Shown here piece by piece: positions 18,666 to 26,876 of a stretch of 64,000 bases of DNA; position 1 is the first letter of the stretch; every line of letters begins with the position of its first letter. The notes under the pieces were generated by a model. The model worked only from the letters and a program-made list of their open reading frames with translations. It did not search any database and had not been told where the DNA came from. Origin of the DNA: Fimbriimonadaceae bacterium (GTDB taxonomy: Bacteria > Armatimonadota > Fimbriimonadia > Fimbriimonadales > Fimbriimonadaceae); the NCBI GenBank assembly GCA_020847855.1, contig JADLBH010000037.1, forward strand, positions 342,368-406,367, in the 5' to 3' direction. Position numbers and translations under genes: made by a program.

Positions 18666-21266
18666 ATGTCGGGACAAGAAATCGCGACGCGCTACGATGC
18701 GTCGCAGGTCGAGCAGAAGTGGTACCAAGCGTGGGAAGAAGCGGGATGCTTCCAACCGGGCGAGCCAGACGATAGACCGGTTTTCTCCATCACCATCCCG
18801 CCGCCCAACGTGACGGGCTCGCTCCACATGGGGCATGCCCTTTGCTATGGCCTCCAAGACATGCTCGCGAGATTCAAGCGCCTCACCGGCCACCGAGTCT
18901 TGGTGCTCCCCGGCCAAGACCATGCCGGGATCGCGACCCAGAGCGTGGTGGAGAAGCTGCTGCGAAGCGAGGGCACGAGCGGGGCACAGATCGGAAGGGA
19001 GAAGTTCCTGGAAAGGGCGTGGCAGTGGCGTAGGGAAAGCGGCGACACGATCTTGGGGCAGTTCCGCAGGCTCGGTTGTAGCTTCGACTGGACGCGGGAG
19101 AGGTTCACGCTCGACGACCACTATGCGGACGCCGTTCTCCGGGTCTTTGTAGACTGGTTCGACCGTGGGCTGATCTATCGCGGGCTTCGCGTCGTGAACT
19201 GGGATCCCGTGCTCATGACCAGCGTGAGCGACATCGAGACCGAGCGCAAAGTCGTCAAGGGGAAGCTCTATCGCGTCCGATACCCCTTCGCGGACGGGAG
19301 CGGGCACGTCGTCGTGGCGACAACGCGGCCTGAGACCATGCTGGGGGACGTCGCGGTAGCGGTCAACCCCTCCGACCCCCGATACAAGGACCATGTTGGA
19401 AAGTCTCTCCAGCTACCCTTGGTTGGTCGCGAGATCCCCCTCATCGCTGATCACCATCCCGACCCCGAGTTCGGTACCGGTGCCGTCAAGGTCACCCCAG
19501 GGCACGATGCCGATGACTTCGAGATTGGGCAACGGCACTCCCTCGAAACCTTGATCGTGCTCGACGATCGGGCGAGGGTGGTCGAAGGCTACGAGCCGTA
19601 TTCCGGGCTCGACCGCGCCGAGGCGCGCAAGCGGATCGTTGCCGACCTGCAGGAGCAAGGCTACTTGGAGGGGGAGGACGCCCATGAGATCGCCCTGGTG
19701 GTGAGCTCTCGGAGTGGGGAAGCGACCGAGCCCTTGGCGAGCGAGCAGTGGTTCGTCCGGCAAACCGAACTGGCCGCACCCGCGATCGAGGCCGTGAAAT
19801 CGGGCCAGATTCGGTTCTTCCCCGAAAGGTACTCAGGGATCTACTTGGAGTGGCTCGAAAACATCCGGGACTGGTGTGTCAGCCGGCAACTCTGGTGGGG
19901 ACACCAGATCCCGGTCTACTACGCTGAAGACGGAAGCGTCGTGGCGGCAACGAGCTGGGAAGAGGCCGAGGTGAAGTCAGGAAAGAGAATCGCTCGCCAA
20001 GACACCGATGTCCTCGACACATGGTTTAGCAGCGGGCTGTGGCCGTTCGCAACCTTAGGATGGCCCGAGGAGACCAGCGACCTCCAAGAGTTCTTTCCCA
20101 CCTCCGTCCTCGTGACCTCCCGCGACATCATCTACCTTTGGGTGGCCCGCATGGCGATGGCCTCGCTCGATGCCACGGGCAAGATCCCGTTCCACGAGGT
20201 CTATGTCTACGCGACCGTGCTCACCGAGGACGGGAAACGAATGAGCAAGAGCCTGGGAACAGGCGTTGACCCCATGAACGTGATCCAGGAGAAGGGTGCC
20301 GACGCGCTTCGCTTCACCCTTTTCAGCCAGACCGGAGAGAACCAGGACATCCGCTATCTGGAGCGCCGCACCGTGGATGCGCGGAACTTCGCGAACAAGG
20401 TCTGGAACGCGAGCCGGTTCGTGGCGCAGAACCTCGCCGGGTTCGACGGCGCTCAGCCTGCCGAGCTCGGCGAGATGGATCGTTGGCTGCTCAGCCGCCT
20501 CGCCCAGGCTATCCAGGAGGTGAGGGCCGCTTACGAGGGCTATGATCCTCAGACCGCGTGTAGCGCGCTCTACCGGTTCTTCTGGTCGGACCTCTGCGAC
20601 TGGTACATCGAGGTCAGCAAGGGCAGGCTCGCCGACGAAGCGACGCGCCATGCGCCGCAATGGGTGCTCGAGACCGCTCTTCGGGCCTTCCTCGTCATGC
20701 TCCACCCAATCATGCCGCACTTGACGGAGGAAGCGGCCTCGCTCATGCCGCGATCGCAGGGCATGATCGCGAACTCGTCCTGGCCGGAGGTTCGGCCAGC
20801 TTGGAACGACCCCCAGCTGGAAGCGCGCGTGGAGCGGTGGCTTGACGCGGTTCGCACTGTTCGCGCAATGCGTGCCGAAATGCAAGTGACGCCCGGAAAG
20901 CGCCTACCTGAGCTCTACTTTGAAGGGGACCTGGAAGGTGGCGAGACCGTAATCGGCTCGCAAGCGTGGTTCGACGCCGTCGTCCCTGGGCGCCCGACTG
21001 GACGCTTTGTCTCTACCACAAGCTTTGGCTCTGATTTCCACCTTTTGGTGGGCGACTTGGTGGACAGTGAGAAGGAGGCGGCGCGGCTCGCCAAGCGCCT
21101 CGAGGCCCTGGTGGACGAGGCGGAGAAGCTCGAAGCGCGTGTTTCCAATGAGGACTTTGTCGCAAGGGCGAAGCCGGAGATCGTGGAGCGCGAACGCCTT
21201 GCTTTGGCCGATCGCAAGGCGGAGATCGAGAAAGTTCGAACCTGGCTGAGCGTGTTCAGCCGCTGA
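18666..21266 (+). CDS. valS: Valyl-tRNA synthetase
   Basis: PPPNVTGSLHMGHA, DHAGIATQ, WWGHQIPVYY, DVLDTWFSSGLWPF, KMSKSLG-type (RMSKSLGTGVDP). Confidence 0.97.
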   Translation: MSGQEIATRYDASQVEQKWYQAWEEAGCFQPGEPDDRPVFSITIPPPNVTGSLHMGHALCYGLQDMLARFKRLTGHRVLVLPGQDHAGIATQSVVEKLLRSEGTSGAQIGREKFLERAWQWRRESGDTILGQFRRLGCSFDWTRERFTLDDHYADAVLRVFVDWFDRGLIYRGLRVVNWDPVLMTSVSDIETERKVVKGKLYRVRYPFADGSGHVVVATTRPETMLGDVAVAVNPSDPRYKDHVGKSLQLPLVGREIPLIADHHPDPEFGTGAVKVTPGHDADDFEIGQRHSLETLIVLDDRARVVEGYEPYSGLDRAEARKRIVADLQEQGYLEGEDAHEIALVVSSRSGEATEPLASEQWFVRQTELAAPAIEAVKSGQIRFFPERYSGIYLEWLENIRDWCVSRQLWWGHQIPVYYAEDGSVVAATSWEEAEVKSGKRIARQDTDVLDTWFSSGLWPFATLGWPEETSDLQEFFPTSVLVTSRDIIYLWVARMAMASLDATGKIPFHEVYVYATVLTEDGKRMSKSLGTGVDPMNVIQEKGADALRFTLFSQTGENQDIRYLERRTVDARNFANKVWNASRFVAQNLAGFDGAQPAELGEMDRWLLSRLAQAIQEVRAAYEGYDPQTACSALYRFFWSDLCDWYIEVSKGRLADEATRHAPQWVLETALRAFLVMLHPIMPHLTEEAASLMPRSQGMIANSSWPEVRPAWNDPQLEARVERWLDAVRTVRAMRAEMQVTPGKRLPELYFEGDLEGGETVIGSQAWFDAVVPGRPTGRFVSTTSFGSDFHLLVGDLVDSEKEAARLAKRLEALVDEAEKLEARVSNEDFVARAKPEIVERERLALADRKAEIEKVRTWLSVFSR

Positions 21267-22635
21267 CTGGGCGGAGCCTCGGGCGCCACAAGAGGCCCAG
21301 CAGGACATAGATCAGCACGATCAGCCACTCTTGGGGCCGCGGGGTCTCGATGACGCTCCAGGGGAGCGCTGCGGTGCGGGTCACCACCAGCAGGATCCAG
21401 CCTGCCATGGGCTCCACCACGAGCTTGAGCAGACCGACCGACACTCCCAACCATAAGGTGGATACGCTCCACGCCGCCAGGCTCGCGACCACTGCGATCG
21501 CCACCGGGATCGCGATGAGGGCGTTGCTCAATGGGCCGACCAGGCTCACCGCCCCGAAATGGTAGGCGAGGAGGGGTGCCGAAGCGATGGTGGCCACGGC
21601 GCTCACTTGGGCCACCGCGAGCACAGGTCGTGCGACGTACTCGATCAAGGACTTCGCCCCACCGCCCAGCCTTGGGGCGAAGAGCACGAGCGCGGCCGTC
21701 GCGACATAGGAGAGCTGAAACCCGACATCGTCCATCGAGGACGGGCTCCACGCCAAGTACCCAAGACCGGAGGCAGCGATCGCCGAGGCACCGTCCGGCT
21801 CGCGTTGAAAGAGGTACGCGGCGAGGCCGATCCCCACCATCGCTACCGCTCGCACCATGGGCGGCCTGAACCCCGCCGCGGCCGAGTAGAGGATCAAGAC
21901 CAGCAGGAGCACGAGAAGTTTCAGCGGGCGAGCCAGGGGAACCTGATAGAGCGCGAAGGCCAAAGCGGTCGCCACGATCACGACGTGGAGCCCCGAGGTG
22001 CTCACGATGTGAACCGTGCCGCTTCGGCGAAGCTCCTCGTATTCCACCGGCGATATCCCAGAGGTGACGTTGAAGCACAGGGCGTTGACGATTCCGTTCG
22101 TCTCCGGTCTGCCATAGCTCGACGTGAGTCCGAGGAAGGAGTCCCTCAGGCGATCGCCCATGGCCCAGAGCCACGGCCCCTTCCGAACCCGCTCGATCGG
22201 TCGGGTAGGGCGAAGGATCGCCACGCCGCCCTGGGTGGAGAGCCGCGCTTGCTGGAAGGGCAATACTTCCGCTTGGAAGCGGATCTCGTCGCCCATCGAG
22301 AACCCCTCGTCCCGGCCCAGCCAGATCAGATATCTCCTCGTGCCAGATTCCACGATGGCGGAGTAGCCCTGAGAGGTCGGGCGGGCGGAGGTGAGCATCG
22401 TGGCCGTGCCCTCCAAGGTGCCCCCAGGCACGGTCACCATGGGCTCGACGGTGGGCCGGAGCCCTACCCCTAAGAGAAGCCCGACCGCCAGGGCGACCCA
22501 TGCCTTCGCCCGGTTCAGGAACGGGGCCAAGGCGACGACGTAGAACACGTTCGCCGGAGCGTGGGTGGAAGCGAGCCCACAAAGCATCGCGAGGAACGCG
22601 ATGACGAGGGGCCGCTCAGAGAGCTCTCGCCGCAT
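21256..22635 (-). CDS. comEC: ComEC/Rec2-family competence channel, short form
   Basis: GTVHIVSTSGLHVVIVATAL, LYSAAAGFRPPMVRAVAM, FQLSYVATAALVLFAP. Confidence 0.87.
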   Translation of the reverse strand: MRRELSERPLVIAFLAMLCGLASTHAPANVFYVVALAPFLNRAKAWVALAVGLLLGVGLRPTVEPMVTVPGGTLEGTATMLTSARPTSQGYSAIVESGTRRYLIWLGRDEGFSMGDEIRFQAEVLPFQQARLSTQGGVAILRPTRPIERVRKGPWLWAMGDRLRDSFLGLTSSYGRPETNGIVNALCFNVTSGISPVEYEELRRSGTVHIVSTSGLHVVIVATALAFALYQVPLARPLKLLVLLLVLILYSAAAGFRPPMVRAVAMVGIGLAAYLFQREPDGASAIAASGLGYLAWSPSSMDDVGFQLSYVATAALVLFAPRLGGGAKSLIEYVARPVLAVAQVSAVATIASAPLLAYHFGAVSLVGPLSNALIAIPVAIAVVASLAAWSVSTLWLGVSVGLLKLVVEPMAGWILLVVTRTAALPWSVIETPRPQEWLIVLIYVLLGLLWRPRLRPVSG

Positions 22636-22948
22636 CCGCGCCCTTCCGAACCGAACCGCAGTCGGCCTGGATCGTGACCCGGAGCTCTTGGAAGAGGCCG
22701 CGCTCGCCCGCTGCTTCGTTCAGCCGTTGAAGGATGCTCTCGCGGCGCAGCCTGATCTCTTGGGCCCAGACCGACGTGGTCACGGCGACCCAAAGGGTCC
22801 CGTGGTCGAAGCGGTCGGGAGCGGACCTCGCGGCGAGGATCTGACCCACCACCGACTCCCACCTTCTCGCTACGCGGAGGGCACGCGCCGCTCGAAGCAC
22901 GTCCGAGCGACCCAAAGCCTCGGGCAAGACCTCCGAAAGTTGCCTCAT
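22616..22948 (-). CDS. dciA: DUF721/DciA-like protein
   Basis: 110 aa; RVARRWESVVGQILAARSAPDRFDHGTLWVAVTTSVWAQEIRLRRESILQRLNE matches the DUF721 pattern. ATG overlaps the recF stop by 4 nt. Confidence 0.78.
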   Translation of the reverse strand: MRQLSEVLPEALGRSDVLRAARALRVARRWESVVGQILAARSAPDRFDHGTLWVAVTTSVWAQEIRLRRESILQRLNEAAGERGLFQELRVTIQADCGSVRKGADAARAL

Positions 22949-24051
22949 CGTGCTACCACCGTGCCGGAAGTTACCTCGAACGTCGCCGCTTCGCTCGCGA
23001 TCCGCGCTCCAGCCTGGCTGACTTCTGTACAGGTTACGAACACTTGTCCTCCACGTTCGTGGACAAGGCCGACGAGCGAGCCACGACGGTGGGAGTCCAG
23101 ATCCGAGAACACGTCGTCGAGCAAGAGGATCGGCCGCGCGCTCAGCTGCTGAGCGATCAGCTCGAGCACGGCCAGCTTGAGGGCGACCACGATCGTTCGC
23201 TTTTGCCCTTGGCTGGCAAAGTCGCGAGCGTCTTTCTCCTGGATCAGCACGGCAAGCTCGTCCCGGTGCGGACCGGTGCCGGTGCTGCCCCTCTCGCGAT
23301 CGGTTGACCGGGAAGATGCGAGGCGGTCGGCGATCTCGTCTGCCGAGCCAGCATCGTCTTTCACCTGAGAACGAATCGTGACCGCCTCCGATCCGCCTAG
23401 ATCGAGATAAGCGGCGCGGAAGCACGGCTCGAGGCTCGCCACCCATTCTGTCCGCCTCGCCCGGATCGCCTCGCCGTGCAGGGCAAGTTGCTCCTCCCAT
23501 GGCTCGAAGGTAGCTTCGGGCACGTGTTCCTCCCTCCAGAGGCGGAGCAGGGAGTTTCGTTGCTGGAGGGCCCGCTTGTAATCGGCGCACACCTTCACGA
23601 AGCTCGGGTGCAATTGCGAGGACTCAGAGTCCAGGAAGTGGCGTCGCTCTTCGGGCTCGCCCTCCAGGAGAAGGAGGCTCTCCGAGGTGAAACACACACA
23701 CGGGGCCTTGCCAAGGAGGTCGCTCGCCCGGCGTAGCGCCGAGCCGTTCAGGGTGAGCGTCTTCCGGCCTGACGCAGGCAGGTTCGCCTCGACCTCTTGG
23801 CCGTACGGTTCGAACTGGGTGCCCACCACGGCACACTCCGCCCCGTGCATGACCGCTTGGGCCTCTCTCCGACCTCGGATCAGTCTGCCCGTAGTCGTCA
23901 GGTGCACTGCCTCGATCAGGTTTGTCTTGCCTTGCCCGTTCGGCCCGACCACGAGGTTAACTCCCTCTCCGAAGCCGACCTCCGCGTGCCGATAGTTCCG
24001 AAAGCTATGGAGTCGGACCCTCGTCGCTCGAAAGCTCGGTCGGTTTCCCAC
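22945..24051 (-). CDS. recF: DNA replication/repair protein RecF
   Basis: LHSFRNYRHAEVGFGEGVNLVVGPNGQGKTNLIEAVHLTTTGR, TGPHRDEL, SQGQKRTIVVALKLAVLE, PILLLDDVFSDLD. Confidence 0.96.
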   Translation of the reverse strand: MGNRPSFRATRVRLHSFRNYRHAEVGFGEGVNLVVGPNGQGKTNLIEAVHLTTTGRLIRGRREAQAVMHGAECAVVGTQFEPYGQEVEANLPASGRKTLTLNGSALRRASDLLGKAPCVCFTSESLLLLEGEPEERRHFLDSESSQLHPSFVKVCADYKRALQQRNSLLRLWREEHVPEATFEPWEEQLALHGEAIRARRTEWVASLEPCFRAAYLDLGGSEAVTIRSQVKDDAGSADEIADRLASSRSTDRERGSTGTGPHRDELAVLIQEKDARDFASQGQKRTIVVALKLAVLELIAQQLSARPILLLDDVFSDLDSHRRGSLVGLVHERGGQVFVTCTEVSQAGARIASEAATFEVTSGTVVAR

Positions 24052-24057
24052 GCCTTC

Positions 24058-24300
24058 TATAAGAACAACCTCGAAGAATAGAAAAGTCTGTTACTACTGT
24101 TAGGGGGCGCTACGATTGTGGAAAACATGGAGGGCAAGGTAAGGGCGTACGCAAAATCAAGTTCAAATCGCACCATGTGACAATGTGGAAAACAATGTGT
24201 ATGAGTGCAGGGATAGGCCCCGAACTTACCCCCAGCGCGAAGCCTGCGATCGCAATTTCTTCGTTTTCCGCCACCTTTCACAGCAGGTTGTGAATAAGGC
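24058..24300. other. oriC: Candidate chromosomal replication origin (oriC)
   Basis: AT-richer intergenic region upstream of recF. DnaA-box matches on the minus strand: TTTTCCACA (24117-24125), TTTTCCACA (24184-24192), TTATTCACA (24289-24297), plus TCATACACA (24196-24204, one mismatch). Confidence 0.75.
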
Positions 24301-25024
24301 CGTACTTCATGACGACGGCCTCCATGTGGTAGATGGGGTGGACGTTGGGTGCAGGTTCGATGGCGTGAGCTTGTGCAAACGGCCTCCAAATCTCATGGAT
24401 GCCTTTGGCCTGGGTTTCCGGGAGCAGGTCAGGGAAACGGTCGCAAAGCCTCTTGAGCGCAAAGTATTCGGGCATCGTCATTCGATCGAGCGGCGGCAAG
24501 GTGTGCTCGATGGGATGAATCCCGGCGTGGTGCGGGGCCGGGACGAACCCGGAAGGTATCCCAGAGTCGGCGATGACCAGAGTGCCCGCCACAATGTCGC
24601 CAAGGCGCTGCCCCCGTGGGTTCGCCAAGATCACCCCGATGCCGAGGGCGTAGCCGATCGGGAGCATGTCCACGATCCTGAGTAGGTTCCGATAGGTTGC
24701 CGCCAGGAGGGTGGGAGGGGTGCCGTCCACCATGACCGTGCGCAGCCCGAGAGAGGTCTTCCCGATGGTTCTCCCTTGCCACAGCCACTCTTGGAGGACG
24801 AAGTACGCCACTAGGGTGGTCACGGCGAAGAGCCCTTCCACGGCAGAGCCCGCATCTGGCCCCGCGATCGCCGAGAAAGGCGCGGCGAGCAGCCCCGCGA
24901 CCCCACTGCAGGCAATCGCCAGGAAGCCGTCTATCGCATGGGCACCGACTCGGATCGGCAACGGGGCGAAGCGACGAACGACCACGACTTTCTCCGGCGT
25001 GAGGACGAAGTAGCTGCCTTGCAC
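24278..25024 (-). CDS. RDD family membrane protein
   Basis: PIRVGAHAIDGFLAIAC, WQGRTIGKTSLGLRTVMVDG, RNLLRIVDMLPIGYALGIGVILANPRGQRLGDIVAGTLVI. Confidence 0.88.
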   Translation of the reverse strand: MQGSYFVLTPEKVVVVRRFAPLPIRVGAHAIDGFLAIACSGVAGLLAAPFSAIAGPDAGSAVEGLFAVTTLVAYFVLQEWLWQGRTIGKTSLGLRTVMVDGTPPTLLAATYRNLLRIVDMLPIGYALGIGVILANPRGQRLGDIVAGTLVIADSGIPSGFVPAPHHAGIHPIEHTLPPLDRMTMPEYFALKRLCDRFPDLLPETQAKGIHEIWRPFAQAHAIEPAPNVHPIYHMEAVVMKYGLIHNLL

Positions 25025-25043
25025 CCGTGTATGCTACCAAGCG

Positions 25044-26360
25044 ATGAAGGCGGTGTGGGCTCCCTCTGCCAAGGCTTGGTGGCTTGCTGCGGCCGGTCTC
25101 GGCCTAGCCGCAGGAGGGGCTGTGCTGCCGGGACTGGAGCGGTGGCTCCTTCCCTACGATCTTGGGCTGATCGCCGTGGTGGCGGGATCTGGGATCGTCG
25201 GTGCCCGCTCTAGGCGGATCGTGGTTCGGAGGTCTCATCGCGAGAGCCTCGCGGCAAGGGCGCAGAACCCGGTCACCCTGACCCTGGAGAACCAAGGCCG
25301 CCACCCCATCAAAGTACAGGTTTTCGACGAGGAGTTAGAAGGATCCGAGACGAACGGGAACGAGGCGAGTGTCGAGCTCCCCGCGGGTGCCCAGCGCGAG
25401 ATCGAGTACACCGTGCTCCCCACGCGCCGGGGTGCCCAGGAGTTCGCGGGCACGTGCCTGCGCTTTCTCGCCCCGCTTGGACTTGCTCGGGTTGTGCAGA
25501 CCTTGGACAATGCCAGCACCGTGCGCGTCGTGCCCAACGTTCGACCGTTGCGCGACTTCGAGCTCTTGAAGCGCAAGGGGCACCTCGCCTCGCTAGGCGT
25601 CCGGAAGGCCCTGGGCAAAGGGACAGGGATGGAGTTCGTCAGCTTGCGTGACTACAACGAGGACGACGTCCGGCTCATGCACTGGGGGGCGACGGCCCGG
25701 CGCGGCCGGCTCGTCGTGAAGGAGCTCGAGCCAGAGCGGAACCAAGCGGTCGTTGCTTGCCTCGACTTGGGCCGCCACATGCTGGGAGAGGTGGAAGGGG
25801 TGCGCAAACTGGAGCACATGCTCGATGCCGCGGTCTTCCTTCTCCATGCAGCGTCACGCCAGGGCGACTTGACCGGCGTGCTCGCGTTCGACGAGGACGT
25901 CCGTGCGTTTGTCGCCCCGCAGAAAGGGCGCACCCATGCTGCACTTGTTGCCGACAGCATCTACGATTTGGAGCCCGTGGCGACCCAGCCGCACTATCGG
26001 GCCGCGGTCGCGCACTTCGGGCGGCACTGGCGTCGTCGCGCGCTCATCGTGCTGTTCTCAGACGCAGAGGACGCCGACCAGGCCCGAGAGCTGGCAATCG
26101 CGTTCGCCCCGCTACGGCGTCGTCACCTCGTCGTGGTGGTCCGGGTCACCGATCCGGGTCAAGCAGCCACGCTCGGAGCCGTGACAAGCGAGGCAGGGAT
26201 GTTGCGGACAGCGGCCGAGGTATGGAACCAGGACGAGCGGGACGCCGCGGGAGCGATCCTACGTAACGCTGGGTTCGAGTGCATCGAGGCCCATCCGAGC
26301 AACCTCGCCGGGGCCCTGGTTTCCGCCTATCTGCGATTCAAGGATCGAGCCCGAATCTGA
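25044..26360 (+). CDS. DUF58 domain-containing protein
   Basis: Two N-terminal TM segments; GTGMEFVSLRDYNEDDVRLMHWGATARRGRLVVKELEPERNQ (DUF58 core). Confidence 0.9.
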   Translation: MKAVWAPSAKAWWLAAAGLGLAAGGAVLPGLERWLLPYDLGLIAVVAGSGIVGARSRRIVVRRSHRESLAARAQNPVTLTLENQGRHPIKVQVFDEELEGSETNGNEASVELPAGAQREIEYTVLPTRRGAQEFAGTCLRFLAPLGLARVVQTLDNASTVRVVPNVRPLRDFELLKRKGHLASLGVRKALGKGTGMEFVSLRDYNEDDVRLMHWGATARRGRLVVKELEPERNQAVVACLDLGRHMLGEVEGVRKLEHMLDAAVFLLHAASRQGDLTGVLAFDEDVRAFVAPQKGRTHAALVADSIYDLEPVATQPHYRAAVAHFGRHWRRRALIVLFSDAEDADQARELAIAFAPLRRRHLVVVVRVTDPGQAATLGAVTSEAGMLRTAAEVWNQDERDAAGAILRNAGFECIEAHPSNLAGALVSAYLRFKDRARI

Positions 26361-26499
26361 ACGAGAACAGGTTCGGGAGGGGCGATCACCGCCAAGGGGA
26401 GAGCTAACGCGGAGTCGCCCTCCCACCGTTGTTCTTGGCACAGACGTGAGTGTTCCTTAGGGTTGCCTGGAAAAATGCCATGGCGGGTACTGTTTCGGC

Positions 26500-26874
26500 G
26501 TGAAGTCAGTTCGCGACCTTGTGGACGAAGCCCTCACCGCGATCCGGGAGGTAGAAGTGACGGAGCTCGCCGACATGCACGGGTGGTGCCTGCTTGATGT
26601 TCGGGAGCCCGAGGAGTTTGCCGCGGGGCATCCTGCGGGAGCGAGGAACGTGCCGCGCGGGATGCTGGAGGTGGCCGTGGACCTCGAACACCCCAAGCGC
26701 GACCCTTCGCTCGCCGACCGGAGCATCAAGCTCGCCTTGATCTGTGGAAGCGGCGTCCGGTCGGCACTGGCGGCCAAGGCCATGCTTGAGATGGGCTTTC
26801 ACGACCCGGTCTCGGTCCGTGGCGGCTGGGCCGCGTACTCCTCGGCCGGTCTTCCCGTGAAGACGGGGCCGTAA
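26500..26874 (+). CDS. Rhodanese-like domain protein
   Basis: WCLLDVREPEEFAAGHPAGARNVPRG...LALICGSGVRSALAAKAMLEMGFHDPVSVRGGWAAY. Active-site loop is CGSGVRS. Confidence 0.88.
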   Translation: MKSVRDLVDEALTAIREVEVTELADMHGWCLLDVREPEEFAAGHPAGARNVPRGMLEVAVDLEHPKRDPSLADRSIKLALICGSGVRSALAAKAMLEMGFHDPVSVRGGWAAYSSAGLPVKTGP

Positions 26875-26876
26875 CC

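Noticed and set aside
17958-19394. 478-aa minus-strand ORF over the ABC ATPase and valS
   Set aside because: Antisense shadow of two confident genes.
23688-23705. CA-dinucleotide run in recF
   Set aside because: Only about five units inside a conserved CDS; not a convincing microsatellite.
24150-24185. tRNA-like T-loop GTTCAAATC in the oriC region
   Set aside because: Flanking arms do not pair and no acceptor or anticodon stem is visible.
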